Positions 23,648-32,623 are shown, numbered from the stretch's first letter. The stretch: DNA of 64,000 bases from Candidatus Melainabacteria bacterium (GCA_016716405.1 JADJWK010000001.1:992001-1056000), one strand, 5' to 3'. Notes: generated from the sequence alone by a model not told the origin. Program-made: numbers and translations.

Positions 23648-25400
23648 TCTATTCATACATATAGTTGGCAAGGGCTTAATTTCACCGAGTTGAGCTTGCA
23701 AGGTGCTTGCGAGCACATTCAAAGAAGCCAGAGTGGCCCGCAAATTTCTACCGACGCACCCAAAAGCTGGCACAGCAAGCGCGAAATCTTGAATTTGACC
23801 ATTGCAGTAGCCAGGCTTGCGACTCGTTTATTTCTTTAGCCGGCCAGCAGACTTGTTGCCCCTAGCCGTTTTGACACCAATCGAAATTCTTTAGCAGCAT
23901 GGTACGTTCTCGAGATTCGCACAAACACCTCGGTTCGTGTTTCTCGTATCTGCGCAGCCACATTGAACAATCGCCTTCGCAACTCTCCAATGCTCATTCT
24001 GGGTCTTTCCAGCTTCAGCCGTACCTGGTGCGCAAGAACGTATGCCATCGCATGGAGCAGTAGCCTGAACATGTTTGTCTTGAACTGACTGCAGCTCATC
24101 CTTGTACACCCTGTCTCTTTCAGGTTCTTGATAGACAGCTCGCATACGGCTCGCTTGCAGTAGATTTCTTCATACACAGTCGGTGAAAGGGTTCCGCGAA
24201 TGTTCGTTACTACATACCGCACTTTGAGCCCTTCATCGGTGTAGTCGCAGCGAGCGATCACACGACGTTCTCGATCCCAGCTGCGAGCGGCATACATGAA
24301 CTCTCCATACAATCGAACTCGTCTCGCCTGTTCAGCAGCCATCTTTTCAGCTCTCTCTTTCGGATCTCTAAGCGAGCGTATCTCTTTGTACTTCTCATTC
24401 TTCCGCCTCTTCCAGCGCTTCCCAACGAATTGAGGTTCGCTCAGTTTGCGCTTGAACTTCTTCTCTGTTGCTCTGCGCAGATTTTTCGTTTCCGCCAGGA
24501 GTGCGTTGTTGTGCTTGATTCCAAGGACATACTTCACCCCGTTGTCGTCCATCCACTTGTAGAGTTCATTGCTTGTGTAGGCTCCATCCGCACGGACAAT
24601 GATTTGCGTCCGCGGCCATGCTTCTCGCAACCGCTTCACTAGCCTCTTCAGCACAGGAAAGGCTAACTCTACTTCTCCCTGGTCTCCCGGTCGAAGAGCC
24701 GCTACCAGCAGCCAACCATTCTGGTCGAACACAAACAATGGGAAATACATATTCTTCTGGTACGGACCGCCTCGGTAGAATGCGTTCAGCTGCACACCGA
24801 ACGTCTCGATCGCGCTACCGTCAAAGTCCAAGTAGAGCTTCTTCGGCGCCTTTGGATGACATTGTATGTAGTAGTCCACCAGCCACTTGGAGAGCTTGTA
24901 CAACTCTTTGTAGGTGCGCTTGTTCTCGAATCTCGATTGTGTCGGTTGCGGGCAATGCCTCTCCCGTCAACGGATTTCGTCCAACAGCCATCTTGACCGC
25001 CGGGTCGTTGCGCAGGTAATTGCTGTCGCTGCCAGCCGCGAACCCCGCAAGAATCTGGTACCCGCTGGGCGACCTCCTCGAACTGACTGTGCATGATCAG
25101 CGATTGAGTCCTGTGGTCATTCAGCCGGGATGATGCACCGCGCAAGAGACCCGTCAATCTCTCCACCTGGGCGGCCAGGAGAATGCCCGTGTTGCCTGTG
25201 ATGTCTTCACCGTCAAAGCTTACCAGGGAGGGTTTCTCCGCTCCTAAATCTAGTTTCAGTTGTGCGATTCGGGGGTTCGATGTAGACTCTTTCATCTGAA
25301 TTGGCTCCACTTTCGGTCGTTTTCGTTGCTTCGTAACCACGCATTCTGACTGGATTTGCGAGCCTTTTCTATTCTTTAAAAGCCTTTTTTGCTTTAATTC
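23648..25400 (-). mobile_element. Decayed IS1380-family element 1
   Basis: The element consists of the broken transposase gene described below plus flanks. Its downstream (left) boundary region TCTATTCATACATATAG at 23648 resembles TCTATTCATGGATATAG at 25501, which lies at the same position relative to the second IS1380-type remnant. That suggests a shared element end. The right end was not located, and no target duplication was found. Boundaries are approximate. Confidence 0.55.
23836..25340 (-). pseudogene. IS1380-family transposase, frameshifted
   Basis: Read from 25340 leftward, the N-terminal part (MVTKQRKRPKVEPIQ..., with DFGAEKP-like LDLGAEKP and FDGEDITG) is in one frame up to about 25060. 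The homologous continuation ILAGFAAGSDSNYLRNDPAVKMAVGRNP is in another frame. The long C-terminal part (MYKLSKWLVDYYIQ... with YLDFDGSAIETFG, IIVRADGAYTS and CELSIKNLKETGC) is in a third frame from about 24935. The Asp and Glu residues of the DDE site are still visible. With two indels the gene cannot make a normal transposase. The flanking DNA is also AT-richer than the host genes. Confidence 0.85.
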
Positions 25401-25693
25401 TGATCAACCTCTCATTTCACGGAATGATAGTCTGAGTCTACCTTTGCACGACACAAACAGCTCTCGAATACACTACCGTGAATTTTTCAGGCTCTCCGCT
25501 TCTATTCATGGATATAGTATCCAAGAGGAAGATTTTGTCGAAGTTCGGCTTGGCTTGTGGACTTTTGGGCCTTTTTGGAGTCCGCAGAAACGCATCGGTG
25601 AAGCCAAGACGCTGTGGAGAGGCAGAATTTGGCAGGCGGAGGCGAACCCCGAGGGTCATACTGTTCCGCCGATTTTGAGCAAGGAGGCTGGAT

Positions 25694-27154
25694 TTACGAG
25701 GAGTTCCAGACCAGATAGAACTCGTGCTTCCAGGGGTGAGTCGAGGTGAATCGCAGCCTGATGCGACGTACCGACTCAGAGACCAGGACACCGATCTTGA
25801 GGAGGTGGAGCCGAATAGTCTGGACGGTGGCATTTTTCAACCCGGCTCTGCGACGCAGGTCCCAGAGGAGGATGTAGGCGAATGTGTAGCAGGAGCCGTA
25901 GCTGGTTGGCGTTGAATTCCTGGCAGCTGGTGCGATCGCACTTCAAGTAGGTCTTGAGGTCTTTGATCCAGTTCTCGCACTGGGAACGCTGGCAGTATTT
26001 CTCGTAGATCTTGCCGGGTCGGCCGCGCTCGGCATTGGTGACGACGTAGCGAACATCGGGACCTTCGCTGGTGTAGTCGACCTTGACGATGATCCTGCGG
26101 GAAGCAGGCCACTCTCTTGCCTGGTAGCGAAACTCGCTGAACTTGCGGAAAAGAGGGACGACTCCTCAAAGTGCTCCTGCATTCTTCCTTCTTGCTTGGA
26201 GGAGAACCTGAGGAGTTCCTGGTTCTGGCGCCAGGCTCGTTTCCTGGCTTTAGCATCGAACTTGCCGTATTTCCCAAGCGGCTCGGTTGTGCCCGAGGCA
26301 GCATCGTAGAGAGCCTTTGTTTCTCTCACGAGCTCTTCGCTGTGATACTGAAGTGCGGAGTTTCCGGCTATTGCGATGTAGTAGGTGATTTGATTGAGCT
26401 CGCAGTAGTTGTAGATATCTGGAGCAGCGAAGGCGGAATCGGCGGTCAGCTCGATGCGGATACCTGGCCCAGTGTTTTCGCAGTTCATCGACGACCGGAC
26501 GAAGCATCCTGACCGTGTCATCATACTTGCCGGCATTGCCTGGTCGTAGCAGAGATGCAAGAGGAAAGCCGTTTTCGGTGAAGATGAACAGTGGCACGTA
26601 GCAGGAACATTTGTAGAATCCGTTGTAGAAGGTCATCTGCTGGTAGCCGAACGCCTCGTCGCAGGTTGTGTCGATGGCGAGCCTGATTACCTTTGGCTGC
26701 GCCGCTGCTGCTTGATGTAGATGTGGACAAGCGACCGCTGCAAGAGATTCAGACATACCTCGTCCACCGAGTTCTCGAAACGGGACAGGGTCGGCTGGGA
26801 AGCGAGAGGCAAAACATCAGCCGGAGCTAGACCTAAGGCCAGCCGGTGCATCGGGTCGAACCGGAGCATGGCTGCATCATTGCAATCCTCGTAGCCGGCC
26901 GCGATGGCATATATCCTCTGCCTGAGAAGACTTTCAAGTGTATGCTTGATCCGGTCAGGACGCCGGTTTTCGGGAAAACAGAACTTCACGGATTCGCTCA
27001 AATCGAGGCGCTGGTCAGCCATTCGAAGCAAGAGAAGACCACCGTCGCTGGAGATCTGCCCCCCGTCGAAGTTTCCTTCGATTGGCTTTCCAAGGCCCAA
27101 ATTCAGAGAGATTTGCCCTTGTTCTCCGAAGCGGACCCATTTACACTGTGTCAT
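25694..27154 (-). pseudogene. Second IS1380-family transposase, multiply frameshifted
   Basis: A different IS1380-type gene, only distantly similar to the neighbour. The start MTQCKWVRFGEQGQISLNLGLGKPIEGNFDGGQISSDGG matches the family N-terminus. The catalytic parts (RLAIDTTCDEAFGYQQ, ELTADSAFAAPDIYNYCE) and the C-terminal CERTQ...WIKDLKTYLKCDRTSCQEFNANQLRLLL region lie in at least three different frames. The natural end (HEFYLVWNSS then stop) is at 25694. Several indels make it non-functional. The adjoining 25.5-25.7 kb segment resembles the flank of the first element. Confidence 0.82.
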
Positions 27155-27254
27155 CAGAAAGCCCTTTATTTGCACGAATTTGTTTGTCTCGTAAACACAG
27201 ATTCTGAGCCAAATGACAGGGCTTTTTACCTTTTTGAAAATTAGATTGGTATCA

Positions 27255-27411
27255 CTCCCGTGAATAATTACGGCTCTTCAGGACAACTAAAAGCAGTAGT
27301 AGAAATCCGGGGCTAAACCAGGATGGAGTTTTATGCATCGACGAGTCGAAATCGAGATTTTCAGGCGTTTCTGACGTATTTTTCGCGGTTTTTTAAGGAA
27401 TAAACGCATAT
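27255..27411 (-). repeat. Dispersed intergenic repeat, copy B
   Basis: The reverse strand of 27326-27411 (containing GCGAAAAATACGTCAGAAACG) matches 5649-5735. A second shared block, CGGGAGTGATAC, lies near 27255-27266 (compare 5874-5885). The distance between blocks differs between copies (about 60 versus 139 bp), so an internal insertion or deletion has occurred. There is no coding capacity. Confidence 0.6.
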
Positions 27412-27651
27412 TCACGGGTATCACGAAGAATCCTGGTCCATGATTTCCTTTTGGGAATCAAAAACAATCGAGAAATAATCTTCAAACGATATAACCAGCC
27501 GCTTTGATAGCGTTTGAGAAATCAGTTCGAAGTCGCAGGCATACCGGGAGCCGGCTCTGGGACGAAGGCTGGCATTGCAGGACAGCCGATTCGAGTGCAA
27601 AGACTTAGATGTTCTGGTTTCGAGGCACAAAGACACAGATCGAGATGTTTG

Positions 27652-28154
27652 ATGGGGGACGGTGTTTTGATCCTGCGATCTGTGCTTGTCGTTGCCATTC
27701 TGGGGAGCGCTTCATGGGGATGCATTCTGGGGAGCGCTTCAAGGGGATGGGGAGCGCTTCAAGGGGATGTGGAGTTCTGCCATGCCTTGCTTATAACGTT
27801 ACCCTGGAAACTACTGGTTCTGCCATGGTGGGCCAGGCTTTACATGAATACGAGGCGAATGTCCTCGCCAGAGCCGCAGTGTTGTCTGGTAGTAAAAAGT
27901 TGCCTGAGGGGGCGCGCTGTGTCCTGACCGTCAATCAGGACGGTACGGTGGCGGAAGCATCTCTGAAAGGCAGCACCGATGCCGGTCTGATCAAGAAGCT
28001 GAAGACTGCTCGGTTTGCGAAGATTCCCGGTCTGAGTAGCAGCGGCACCCTCAAGCTCGATTTTTCTTTCTCCGAGCTGGACTCGCCGCCATATCGGCGC
28101 GAAGCCATAGCGATGCACGGAGATAACCTGATCATCGGCGACGAGAAGCATTAG
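27652..28154 (+). pseudogene. Small secreted TonB-C-like protein, frame disturbed by 20-bp duplication
   Basis: From ATG 27652 the frame encodes a good signal peptide (MGDGVLILRSVLVVAILGSAS). The mature part (VTLETTGSAMVGQALHEYEAN..., then ARCVLTVNQDGTVAEASLKGSTDAGLIKKLKTARF, reminiscent of TonB-family C-terminal domains) is in a different frame that stays open to 28154. Between them lie repeats of GGGGAGCGCTTCA(A/T)GGGGATG with spacings of 27 and 20 bp. The 27-bp unit keeps the frame; the 20-bp unit shifts it, and removing it would join signal and mature part perfectly. The protein is predicted to be periplasmic. The stop codon lies inside the 44-bp repeat array. Confidence 0.6.
27696..27769 (+). 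repeat. Short tandem repeat in signal-peptide region (27- and 20-bp units)
   Basis: GGGGAGCGCTTC begins at 27702, 27729 and 27749, giving periods of 27 and 20 bp. The three units are nearly identical. The second period is not a multiple of three and displaces the reading frame of the secreted protein. Confidence 0.85.
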
Positions 28155-28342
28155 CGATGCACGGAGATAACCTGATCATCGGCGACGAGAAGCATTAGCG
28201 ATGCACGGAGACAACCTGATCATCGGCGACGCGAAGCCATAGCGATGCACGGAGATAACCTGACACAGCGAGCCATTAGCGATGCACGGAGATAACCTGA
28301 TCATCAGCGACGAGAAGCATTAGCGATGCACGGAGACAACCT
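28108..28342 (+). repeat. Tandem array of ~44-bp units, six copies
   Basis: Units starting TAGCGATGCACGGAGA begin at 28108, 28152, 28196, 28240, 28277 and 28321. The spacing is 44 bp except one 37-bp unit with a deletion; the last unit is partial. Most units contain ATG, a 13-codon frame reading MHGDNLIIGDEKH or a close variant, and TAG. The first unit supplies the C-terminus and stop of the upstream gene. The array arose by duplication of that gene end. Confidence 0.92.
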
Positions 28343-28641
28343 TACAAGCCGCCTGTGCCGACCGGATGTCAGGAGAGCGTAATTCGCTCAAGTGTAATCG
28401 CTCCGCCCGTCACTGGTTTCGGGACCTGACCCTGACAGCGCTCTTGTTCTTCCAGGAAAGTAGCTAGTAACTTACATTGATCAATTCTTTGAACTTCAAA
28501 CGAACAGAAACTTCTCAAGCAAATCCCGAAATCTGCACTGACAAACAATAATAACTAGCGACTCAGCCATGGGGCGGGTTGCGCAGCAGTGACCGGGAAC
28601 AACCTGAAACCTTTTCACAATGATGAAACGAGGTCATTCCA
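28343..28641. other. AT-rich upstream region of the peptidase operon
   Basis: Roughly 300 bp with no reading frame of note, strongly AT-rich at 28460-28560. It probably contains the promoter of the DmpA-like operon. No operator-like palindrome was recognised. Confidence 0.4.
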
Positions 28642-29790
28642 ATGGGAAGCAATTCACCTGGCTCGACCCGGGAAAAGCGCACGAGATTGCGCAATCTTGG
28701 CGTCGAGATTGGCATTTATCCTGCTGGGACTTTCAACGCCATCACCGATGTAGAGGGCGTTCTGGTAGGACATGTCACCCTGCGCTCCGGCAAGGGTAAG
28801 CTGGTCGCCGGCAAGGGACCCGCGCGCACCGGGGTGACAGCCATCATTCCCCATGGTGGCGATATTTTCAGAGACAGGCCCAGCGCAGGCGCCTTCGTCC
28901 TCAACGGTAATGGAGAATTCACCGGGCTTTCCTGGCTCGCCGAGTCGGGTTGTCTGGAAGGACCGATTCTCCTCACCAACACGCTTTCAGTGCCCAGGGT
29001 CGCCGACGGTGCCATCACCTGGATGCTCGAGCGCTATCCCGAGCTCGGGATCACCGAAGACACCTATCTCCCGGTGGTCGGCGAGTGTGACGACAGCGCT
29101 CTCAATGACATCCGTGGGCGCCATGTGAAAGCTCATCATGCCGTGAAAGCCCTCGACAGGGCTTCATCGGGACCGGTGGCAGAAGGCGCCGTGGGCGCCG
29201 GCACCGGCATGATAAGCTTTCGCTTCAAAGCCGGCATCGGCACCAGCTCCCGGGTCCTGCCCGCCGAAAATGGCGGCTACACCGTCGGGGTGCTGGTCAA
29301 CAGCAACTTCGGCTCGCGGCATCAGCTGCGAATCGACGGCATAAATGTCGGCCGGGAGATCACCGATCTGCCGGTCAGCGAGTTCCGCGACGGCTCCATC
29401 TGCATTGTCGTCGCAACCGACGCTCCCCTCAGCTCCCGGGAGCTGGAGCGTCTTTCCCGGCGAGCGGCCATGGGCCTGGCTCGTACGGGTGCCACGGCCC
29501 AGAATGGCAGTGGCGATTTCATGGTGGCGTTTTCAACGACGCGCCTGGTCAGGAGGAATCCCGAGACTCCCGTGTTGATGCTCCCCGAGCTCGACATCGA
29601 GCAGATCGATCCTCTCTTCGAGGCCGTCGCCGACGCAACGGAAGAAGCTGTGCTGAACAGCCTCCTGTCGGCCAGAACCACCATCGGCCGTGACAACAAC
29701 ATCGCTCATGCGCTGCCCATCGGGCGCTGCCTGCGCGTTCTCAACCGTCACGGCAAAGGCATCTCAAACCAGAAAAACAGAACGGAGTAA
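28642..29790 (+). CDS. P1/S58-family aminopeptidase (DmpA-like)
   Basis: A 382-aa protein of the DmpA / beta-aminopeptidase family (Ntn-like fold, self-cleaving). N-terminal NAITDVEGVLVGHVTL and ARTGVTAIIPHGGDIF match the family opening. The self-cleavage site is the Gly224-Ser225 pair in VLVNSNFGSRHQL, where Ser225 becomes the nucleophile of the mature small subunit. VGAGTGM upstream and GSGDFMVAFST downstream are also conserved. These enzymes release N-terminal D- or L-amino acids or beta-amino acids from small peptides and amides. No signal peptide is seen. GAGGT lies before the ATG. The next gene begins 4 bp after the stop, so they form an operon. Confidence 0.9.
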   Translation: MGSNSPGSTREKRTRLRNLGVEIGIYPAGTFNAITDVEGVLVGHVTLRSGKGKLVAGKGPARTGVTAIIPHGGDIFRDRPSAGAFVLNGNGEFTGLSWLAESGCLEGPILLTNTLSVPRVADGAITWMLERYPELGITEDTYLPVVGECDDSALNDIRGRHVKAHHAVKALDRASSGPVAEGAVGAGTGMISFRFKAGIGTSSRVLPAENGGYTVGVLVNSNFGSRHQLRIDGINVGREITDLPVSEFRDGSICIVVATDAPLSSRELERLSRRAAMGLARTGATAQNGSGDFMVAFSTTRLVRRNPETPVLMLPELDIEQIDPLFEAVADATEEAVLNSLLSARTTIGRDNNIAHALPIGRCLRVLNRHGKGISNQKNRTE

Positions 29791-29793
29791 CTC

Positions 29794-30369
29794 ATGATCA
29801 CCCGCAGGATTCCGGCAGGAGCGATCATGGTCGACTTGCCCGATGTCCGGCAGCCCGACGACTATTCGTGCGGCGCCGGGATACTCATGTCGATCGCCTG
29901 TTTTTACGGTGTGGGTCCGATGGAGATCGAGGACTTCAAGAAGGCACTCGGCACCAACCCCATCTACGGCACCTATCACCGCGACATTGCCCGCTACGCC
30001 AATGAGCTCGGGCTCAATGCCGAGGTCACCTGGGACATGAGCAAGCGGCGGCTCCAGTCGCTGCTTCGCCACCGGGTTCCGGTCATCCTCTCGATCCAGG
30101 CATGGGCCGAGGATGAGGCGGTGTATCTCGACCCCGACCACAACAAGGACGGGCACTATGTCGGCGCAATCGGTTATGACCGGGCCGACAACTTCTACTT
30201 CATGGACCCCAGCATCACGGCGCGCCGCGGCTTCCTTTCCTGGCCCGAGCTGGACCGTCGCTGGCACGAGGACGAAGGCTTCGAGGAAGCCGAGGTGCAC
30301 CAGCATCTGGGCATCATCATCCGTCCCGGTCGTCGTCGTGGCGCTCAGCGTGCCTGGCGCATCAAGTGA
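29794..30369 (+). CDS. C39-like cysteine peptidase family protein
   Basis: A 191-aa protein with a papain-like C39 arrangement: RQPDDYSCGAGILMSIACFYG with Cys26 as nucleophile, and His121 in DGHYVGAIGYD followed by FYFMDPS with the Asp. The middle (ALGTNPIYGTYHRDIARYANELGL) is the usual substrate-groove region. It lacks a signal peptide and membrane domain, so it is a free-standing cytosolic protease or a catalytic relative rather than an ABC exporter domain. It sits directly behind the DmpA-like peptidase gene, which suggests joint processing or recycling of peptides. The C-terminus is basic (RPGRRRGAQRAWRIK). Confidence 0.82.
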   Translation: MITRRIPAGAIMVDLPDVRQPDDYSCGAGILMSIACFYGVGPMEIEDFKKALGTNPIYGTYHRDIARYANELGLNAEVTWDMSKRRLQSLLRHRVPVILSIQAWAEDEAVYLDPDHNKDGHYVGAIGYDRADNFYFMDPSITARRGFLSWPELDRRWHEDEGFEEAEVHQHLGIIIRPGRRRGAQRAWRIK

Positions 30370-30393
30370 CCTTTTCGATACAGGAGCAAGAAA

Positions 30394-31176
30394 ATGAGAA
30401 CGCAAGATAAGGTGTTTTGCGACCTGTTCCATCGGAAGGGCGGAAGAATCGCTCTTTCGGGGCTGTACCGAGTTCGTCTCGGTCGCCGCGAGGGGCAGGG
30501 CATCTGGATTGTGGACGGATTCAAGGTCGTCAGAGACCTCTATCCGCCTTTTGTGATGGGTGGCAACGATCAGCGCTATCGTTTCAACCCCGATGACGAC
30601 ATCTGGATCGATAACCGGATCGGGGTAGAAGAGCTCGAGTACACCATCGCTCACGAGCTCATCGAGCGCCGGCTCATGCTCGAGAAGGGCATGACCTATG
30701 ACGGGGCTCACAATCAAGGCCTGGCTCTCGAGAAGGAAATGCGCGAAACCCATCGCCTCAGCGTGGAAAGACACTCGAGGCGGGTGGGCGGCAGCCGGCG
30801 ATCTGTCTACCGGATGCCCTACGGGCGCAGCCGGGACGGAGCGCGCGTCTTTATCGTCGATGGACCTGTGGTGCGGCGCGAGCTCGACGGAGACTTCTGC
30901 TTCGGCGCCAACGACCTGGCTGCGGACTATGTTCCGGCCGGCGAGATCTGGCTCGATTCGGCGATGTCCTGCGAGCACGCCTATTATGCTCTCCTGCACC
31001 AGCGGGAAGAGCGCCGGCGGCTCGCTTCGGGGATGCTCTGGGATGACGCTTACGAGTCCGCTCTGGCGCTTCGAATCGCCGAGCAGAATCGTCAGGAGCG
31101 CCTGGCTCTCCGGCACGAGTCCCGACTCCGGGCGGTCGCCTACGGAGTGCGCGAGCGCGGTGTCAAACGCGCTTGA
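30394..31176 (+). CDS. Unknown protein with two tandem ~85-aa domains
   Basis: A 260-aa protein made of two copies of one domain. Copy 1 (about 33-120) reads GIWIVDGFKVVRD..., FVMGGNDQRYRF, EIWID-like DDIWIDNRIGVEELEYTIAHELIERRLM and MTYDGAHNQGLALEKEMR. Copy 2 (about 148-235) reads RVFIVDGPVVRRE, FCFGANDLAADYV, EIWLDSAMSCEHAYYALLHQREERRRL and MLWDDAYESALALRIAEQ. Copy 1 keeps an HELIE motif where copy 2 has HQREE, so only copy 1 could bind a metal in an HExxE manner (inference). No family is recognised. It is third in the DmpA/C39 operon (24-bp gap). Confidence 0.72.
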   Translation: MRTQDKVFCDLFHRKGGRIALSGLYRVRLGRREGQGIWIVDGFKVVRDLYPPFVMGGNDQRYRFNPDDDIWIDNRIGVEELEYTIAHELIERRLMLEKGMTYDGAHNQGLALEKEMRETHRLSVERHSRRVGGSRRSVYRMPYGRSRDGARVFIVDGPVVRRELDGDFCFGANDLAADYVPAGEIWLDSAMSCEHAYYALLHQREERRRLASGMLWDDAYESALALRIAEQNRQERLALRHESRLRAVAYGVRERGVKRA

Positions 31177-31187
31177 CGCGGATTTGT

Positions 31188-31234
31188 GCGAAACAGCCGG
31201 GGTGGGACTTCCATCACCCTCGCTGTTTCGCTTT
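31188..31234 (+). terminator. Terminator of the DmpA/C39 operon
   Basis: GCGAAACAGC (31188-31197) pairs with GCTGTTTCGC (31222-31231), and the inner GGGTG/CACCC arms extend the stem. TTTACG follows. It lies 12 bp after the last stop codon. Confidence 0.8.
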
Positions 31235-31291
31235 ACGATTTTACATACTAAATAGTATCGTAGCAATCGGTTCACGTTTTTAAGGTAGAAA

Positions 31292-31323
31292 GACAGCTGC
31301 AGTCGTTTCCGACTGCAGCTGTC
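31292..31323 (-). terminator. Terminator of the TerC gene
   Basis: GACAGCTGCAGTCG and CGACTGCAGCTGTC form a perfect 14-bp stem around a 4-nt loop (TTTC on the plus strand). On the reverse strand the stem is followed by TTTCTACC, as expected downstream of the leftward gene ending at 31355. Confidence 0.75.
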
Positions 31324-31354
31324 CGGGTCGACTTGAAAGGAAACACTTCTGCCG

Positions 31355-32080
31355 TCAGCTCTTCGGTCCGCTCCTGGACTTCATGCGGATGTTGAGCATC
31401 TCGACTGCGAAGGAGAAGGCCATCGCGAAGTAGATGTAGCCCTTCGGGATATGGAGACCGGCGCCCTCGCCGATGAGCACGAAGCCGATCAGGAGAAGGA
31501 AAGCCAGCGCCAGCATCTTGACGGTCGGATGCCGGTGCACGAAATCGCTCACCGGCCCGGCTGCAGCTATCATGACGCCGACCGCGATGACGATGGCGGC
31601 GACCATGACGAGCATGTTGTTGACCATGCCGACGGCGGTGATTACCGAGTCGAGCGAGAAGACGATGTCCAGGATCATGACCTGGACGATAGTGGCGCCG
31701 AAAGTCGCGGTCGCTACGGCTGCCTTGCCGTGCCCGCCGCCGCCTTCGGTCTTCTCGTGGATCTCCCTGACGCTCTTGTAGATCAGGAAAAGACCGCCGA
31801 TGAGGAGAATGAGATCACGTCCGGAGACGCCATGATCGATCACCGGGACGTTGAACAACGGCGCTGTCAGAGACATGATCAAAGACAGCGAGAAGAGGAG
31901 CGCGATCCTGGTGAGCATCGCGCCCGCAAGACCGATCCGTCGAGCCATGGGTTGCTGCTTCGCCGGCAGCTTGCCGACCAGGATCGAGATGAAAATGATG
32001 TTGTCGATGCCGAGAACGATCTCGAGAGCTGTGAGCGTGGCAAGCGCTATCCACAGCTCCGGATTGGCGAGAAATTCCAT
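31355..32080 (-). CDS. TerC-family integral membrane protein
   Basis: A 241-aa protein with seven to nine hydrophobic helices. It shows the TerC-family signatures: EIVLGIDNIIFISI near the N-terminus and QVMILDIVFSLDSVITAVGM in the middle. Their Asp residues within membrane helices are typical of ion-handling transporters (tellurium-resistance TerC, Alx/YgdQ-type, with manganese or calcium export in some members). A cytoplasmic His/Gly-rich loop (EIHEKTEGGGGHGKA) separates the halves. The gene is monocistronic with its own terminator. The specific substrate here is unknown. Confidence 0.9.
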   Translation of the reverse strand: MEFLANPELWIALATLTALEIVLGIDNIIFISILVGKLPAKQQPMARRIGLAGAMLTRIALLFSLSLIMSLTAPLFNVPVIDHGVSGRDLILLIGGLFLIYKSVREIHEKTEGGGGHGKAAVATATFGATIVQVMILDIVFSLDSVITAVGMVNNMLVMVAAIVIAVGVMIAAAGPVSDFVHRHPTVKMLALAFLLLIGFVLIGEGAGLHIPKGYIYFAMAFSFAVEMLNIRMKSRSGPKS

Positions 32081-32247
32081 ATTCGGACTCTTTCGTTGGA
32101 GATATCGTTGTAGTTCCGCTCAGCCGGGCGCTCTGGGACCGGGGGCGGCTCTTGAACTGATCAGCCAGCCAGTGACGGTTGGCGATCACGGCATAGAACC
32201 GTATAGACGACTATGGATGCAGGACCTCGGGGTATGGGTGGAAAGGA

Positions 32248-32281
32248 CCGCCGGCCGGACACGGCTGTCTCCGGCCGGCGG
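32248..32281 (-). terminator. Hairpin downstream of the small zinc-protein genes
   Basis: CCGCCGGCCGG (32248-32258) pairs perfectly with CCGGCCGGCGG (32271-32281). Read on the reverse strand it lies ~45 bp after the stop at 32328 and is followed by TCCTTTCC. Confidence 0.6.
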
Positions 32282-32327
32282 AAGAATATGAAGAACACGC
32301 TTCACCGGTCCTGATCCCGATACGGGC

Positions 32328-32582
32328 TCAGTACCAGAATTCCTGCATCGCTGTCAGGAAGTCCACGCAGAGGTCGGGTACATCGATATCTCCCAGCACA
32401 GCGTCGATGCCGCAGTACGGGCACAGGGCGGTGCTATCACCATCCGTCCACTCTTTGATCTCTACCGAGCGGAAGGTGGTGGCGCAGTGGAAGCAGCCGC
32501 ACAGATCGCTGGACTCCAGGGAGTCACGGTGATGCGAGCTGAAGCGGTGAGCGTCCTGCAACGTTTCGGGGGAATAAGCCAT
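32328..32582 (-). CDS. Small zinc-finger-like cytoplasmic protein, 84 aa
   Basis: The protein contains CGCFHCATTF and, about 28 residues later, ALCPYCGIDAVLG, giving a four-cysteine zinc site, and ends FLTAMQEFWY. This matches a widespread but uncharacterised family of ~80-aa bacterial proteins with the pattern FHC...EW.DG..TALCPYCGID.V and a C-terminal M..YWF. The role is unknown. It follows another cysteine-rich small gene by 41 bp on the same strand, so both are probably co-transcribed. Confidence 0.8.
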   Translation of the reverse strand: MAYSPETLQDAHRFSSHHRDSLESSDLCGCFHCATTFRSVEIKEWTDGDSTALCPYCGIDAVLGDIDVPDLCVDFLTAMQEFWY

Positions 32583-32623
32583 GGGCTGTTATCTCCTCTC
32601 GAGCAGGTTGATTGCCGAACCGA

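Noticed and set aside
26846..27244. 132-codon forward frame in the IS1380 remnant
   Set aside because: Antisense to the recognisable N-terminal transposase part.
28108..28342. CRISPR array
   Set aside because: The units are contiguous 44-bp repeats without unique spacers and overlap the end of a gene, so this is a tandem repeat, not a CRISPR.
29764..31275. 503-codon reverse frame over the C39/duplicated-domain genes
   Set aside because: The forward genes have active-site motifs, ribosome binding sites and a terminator; the reverse frame crosses two genes and the terminator.
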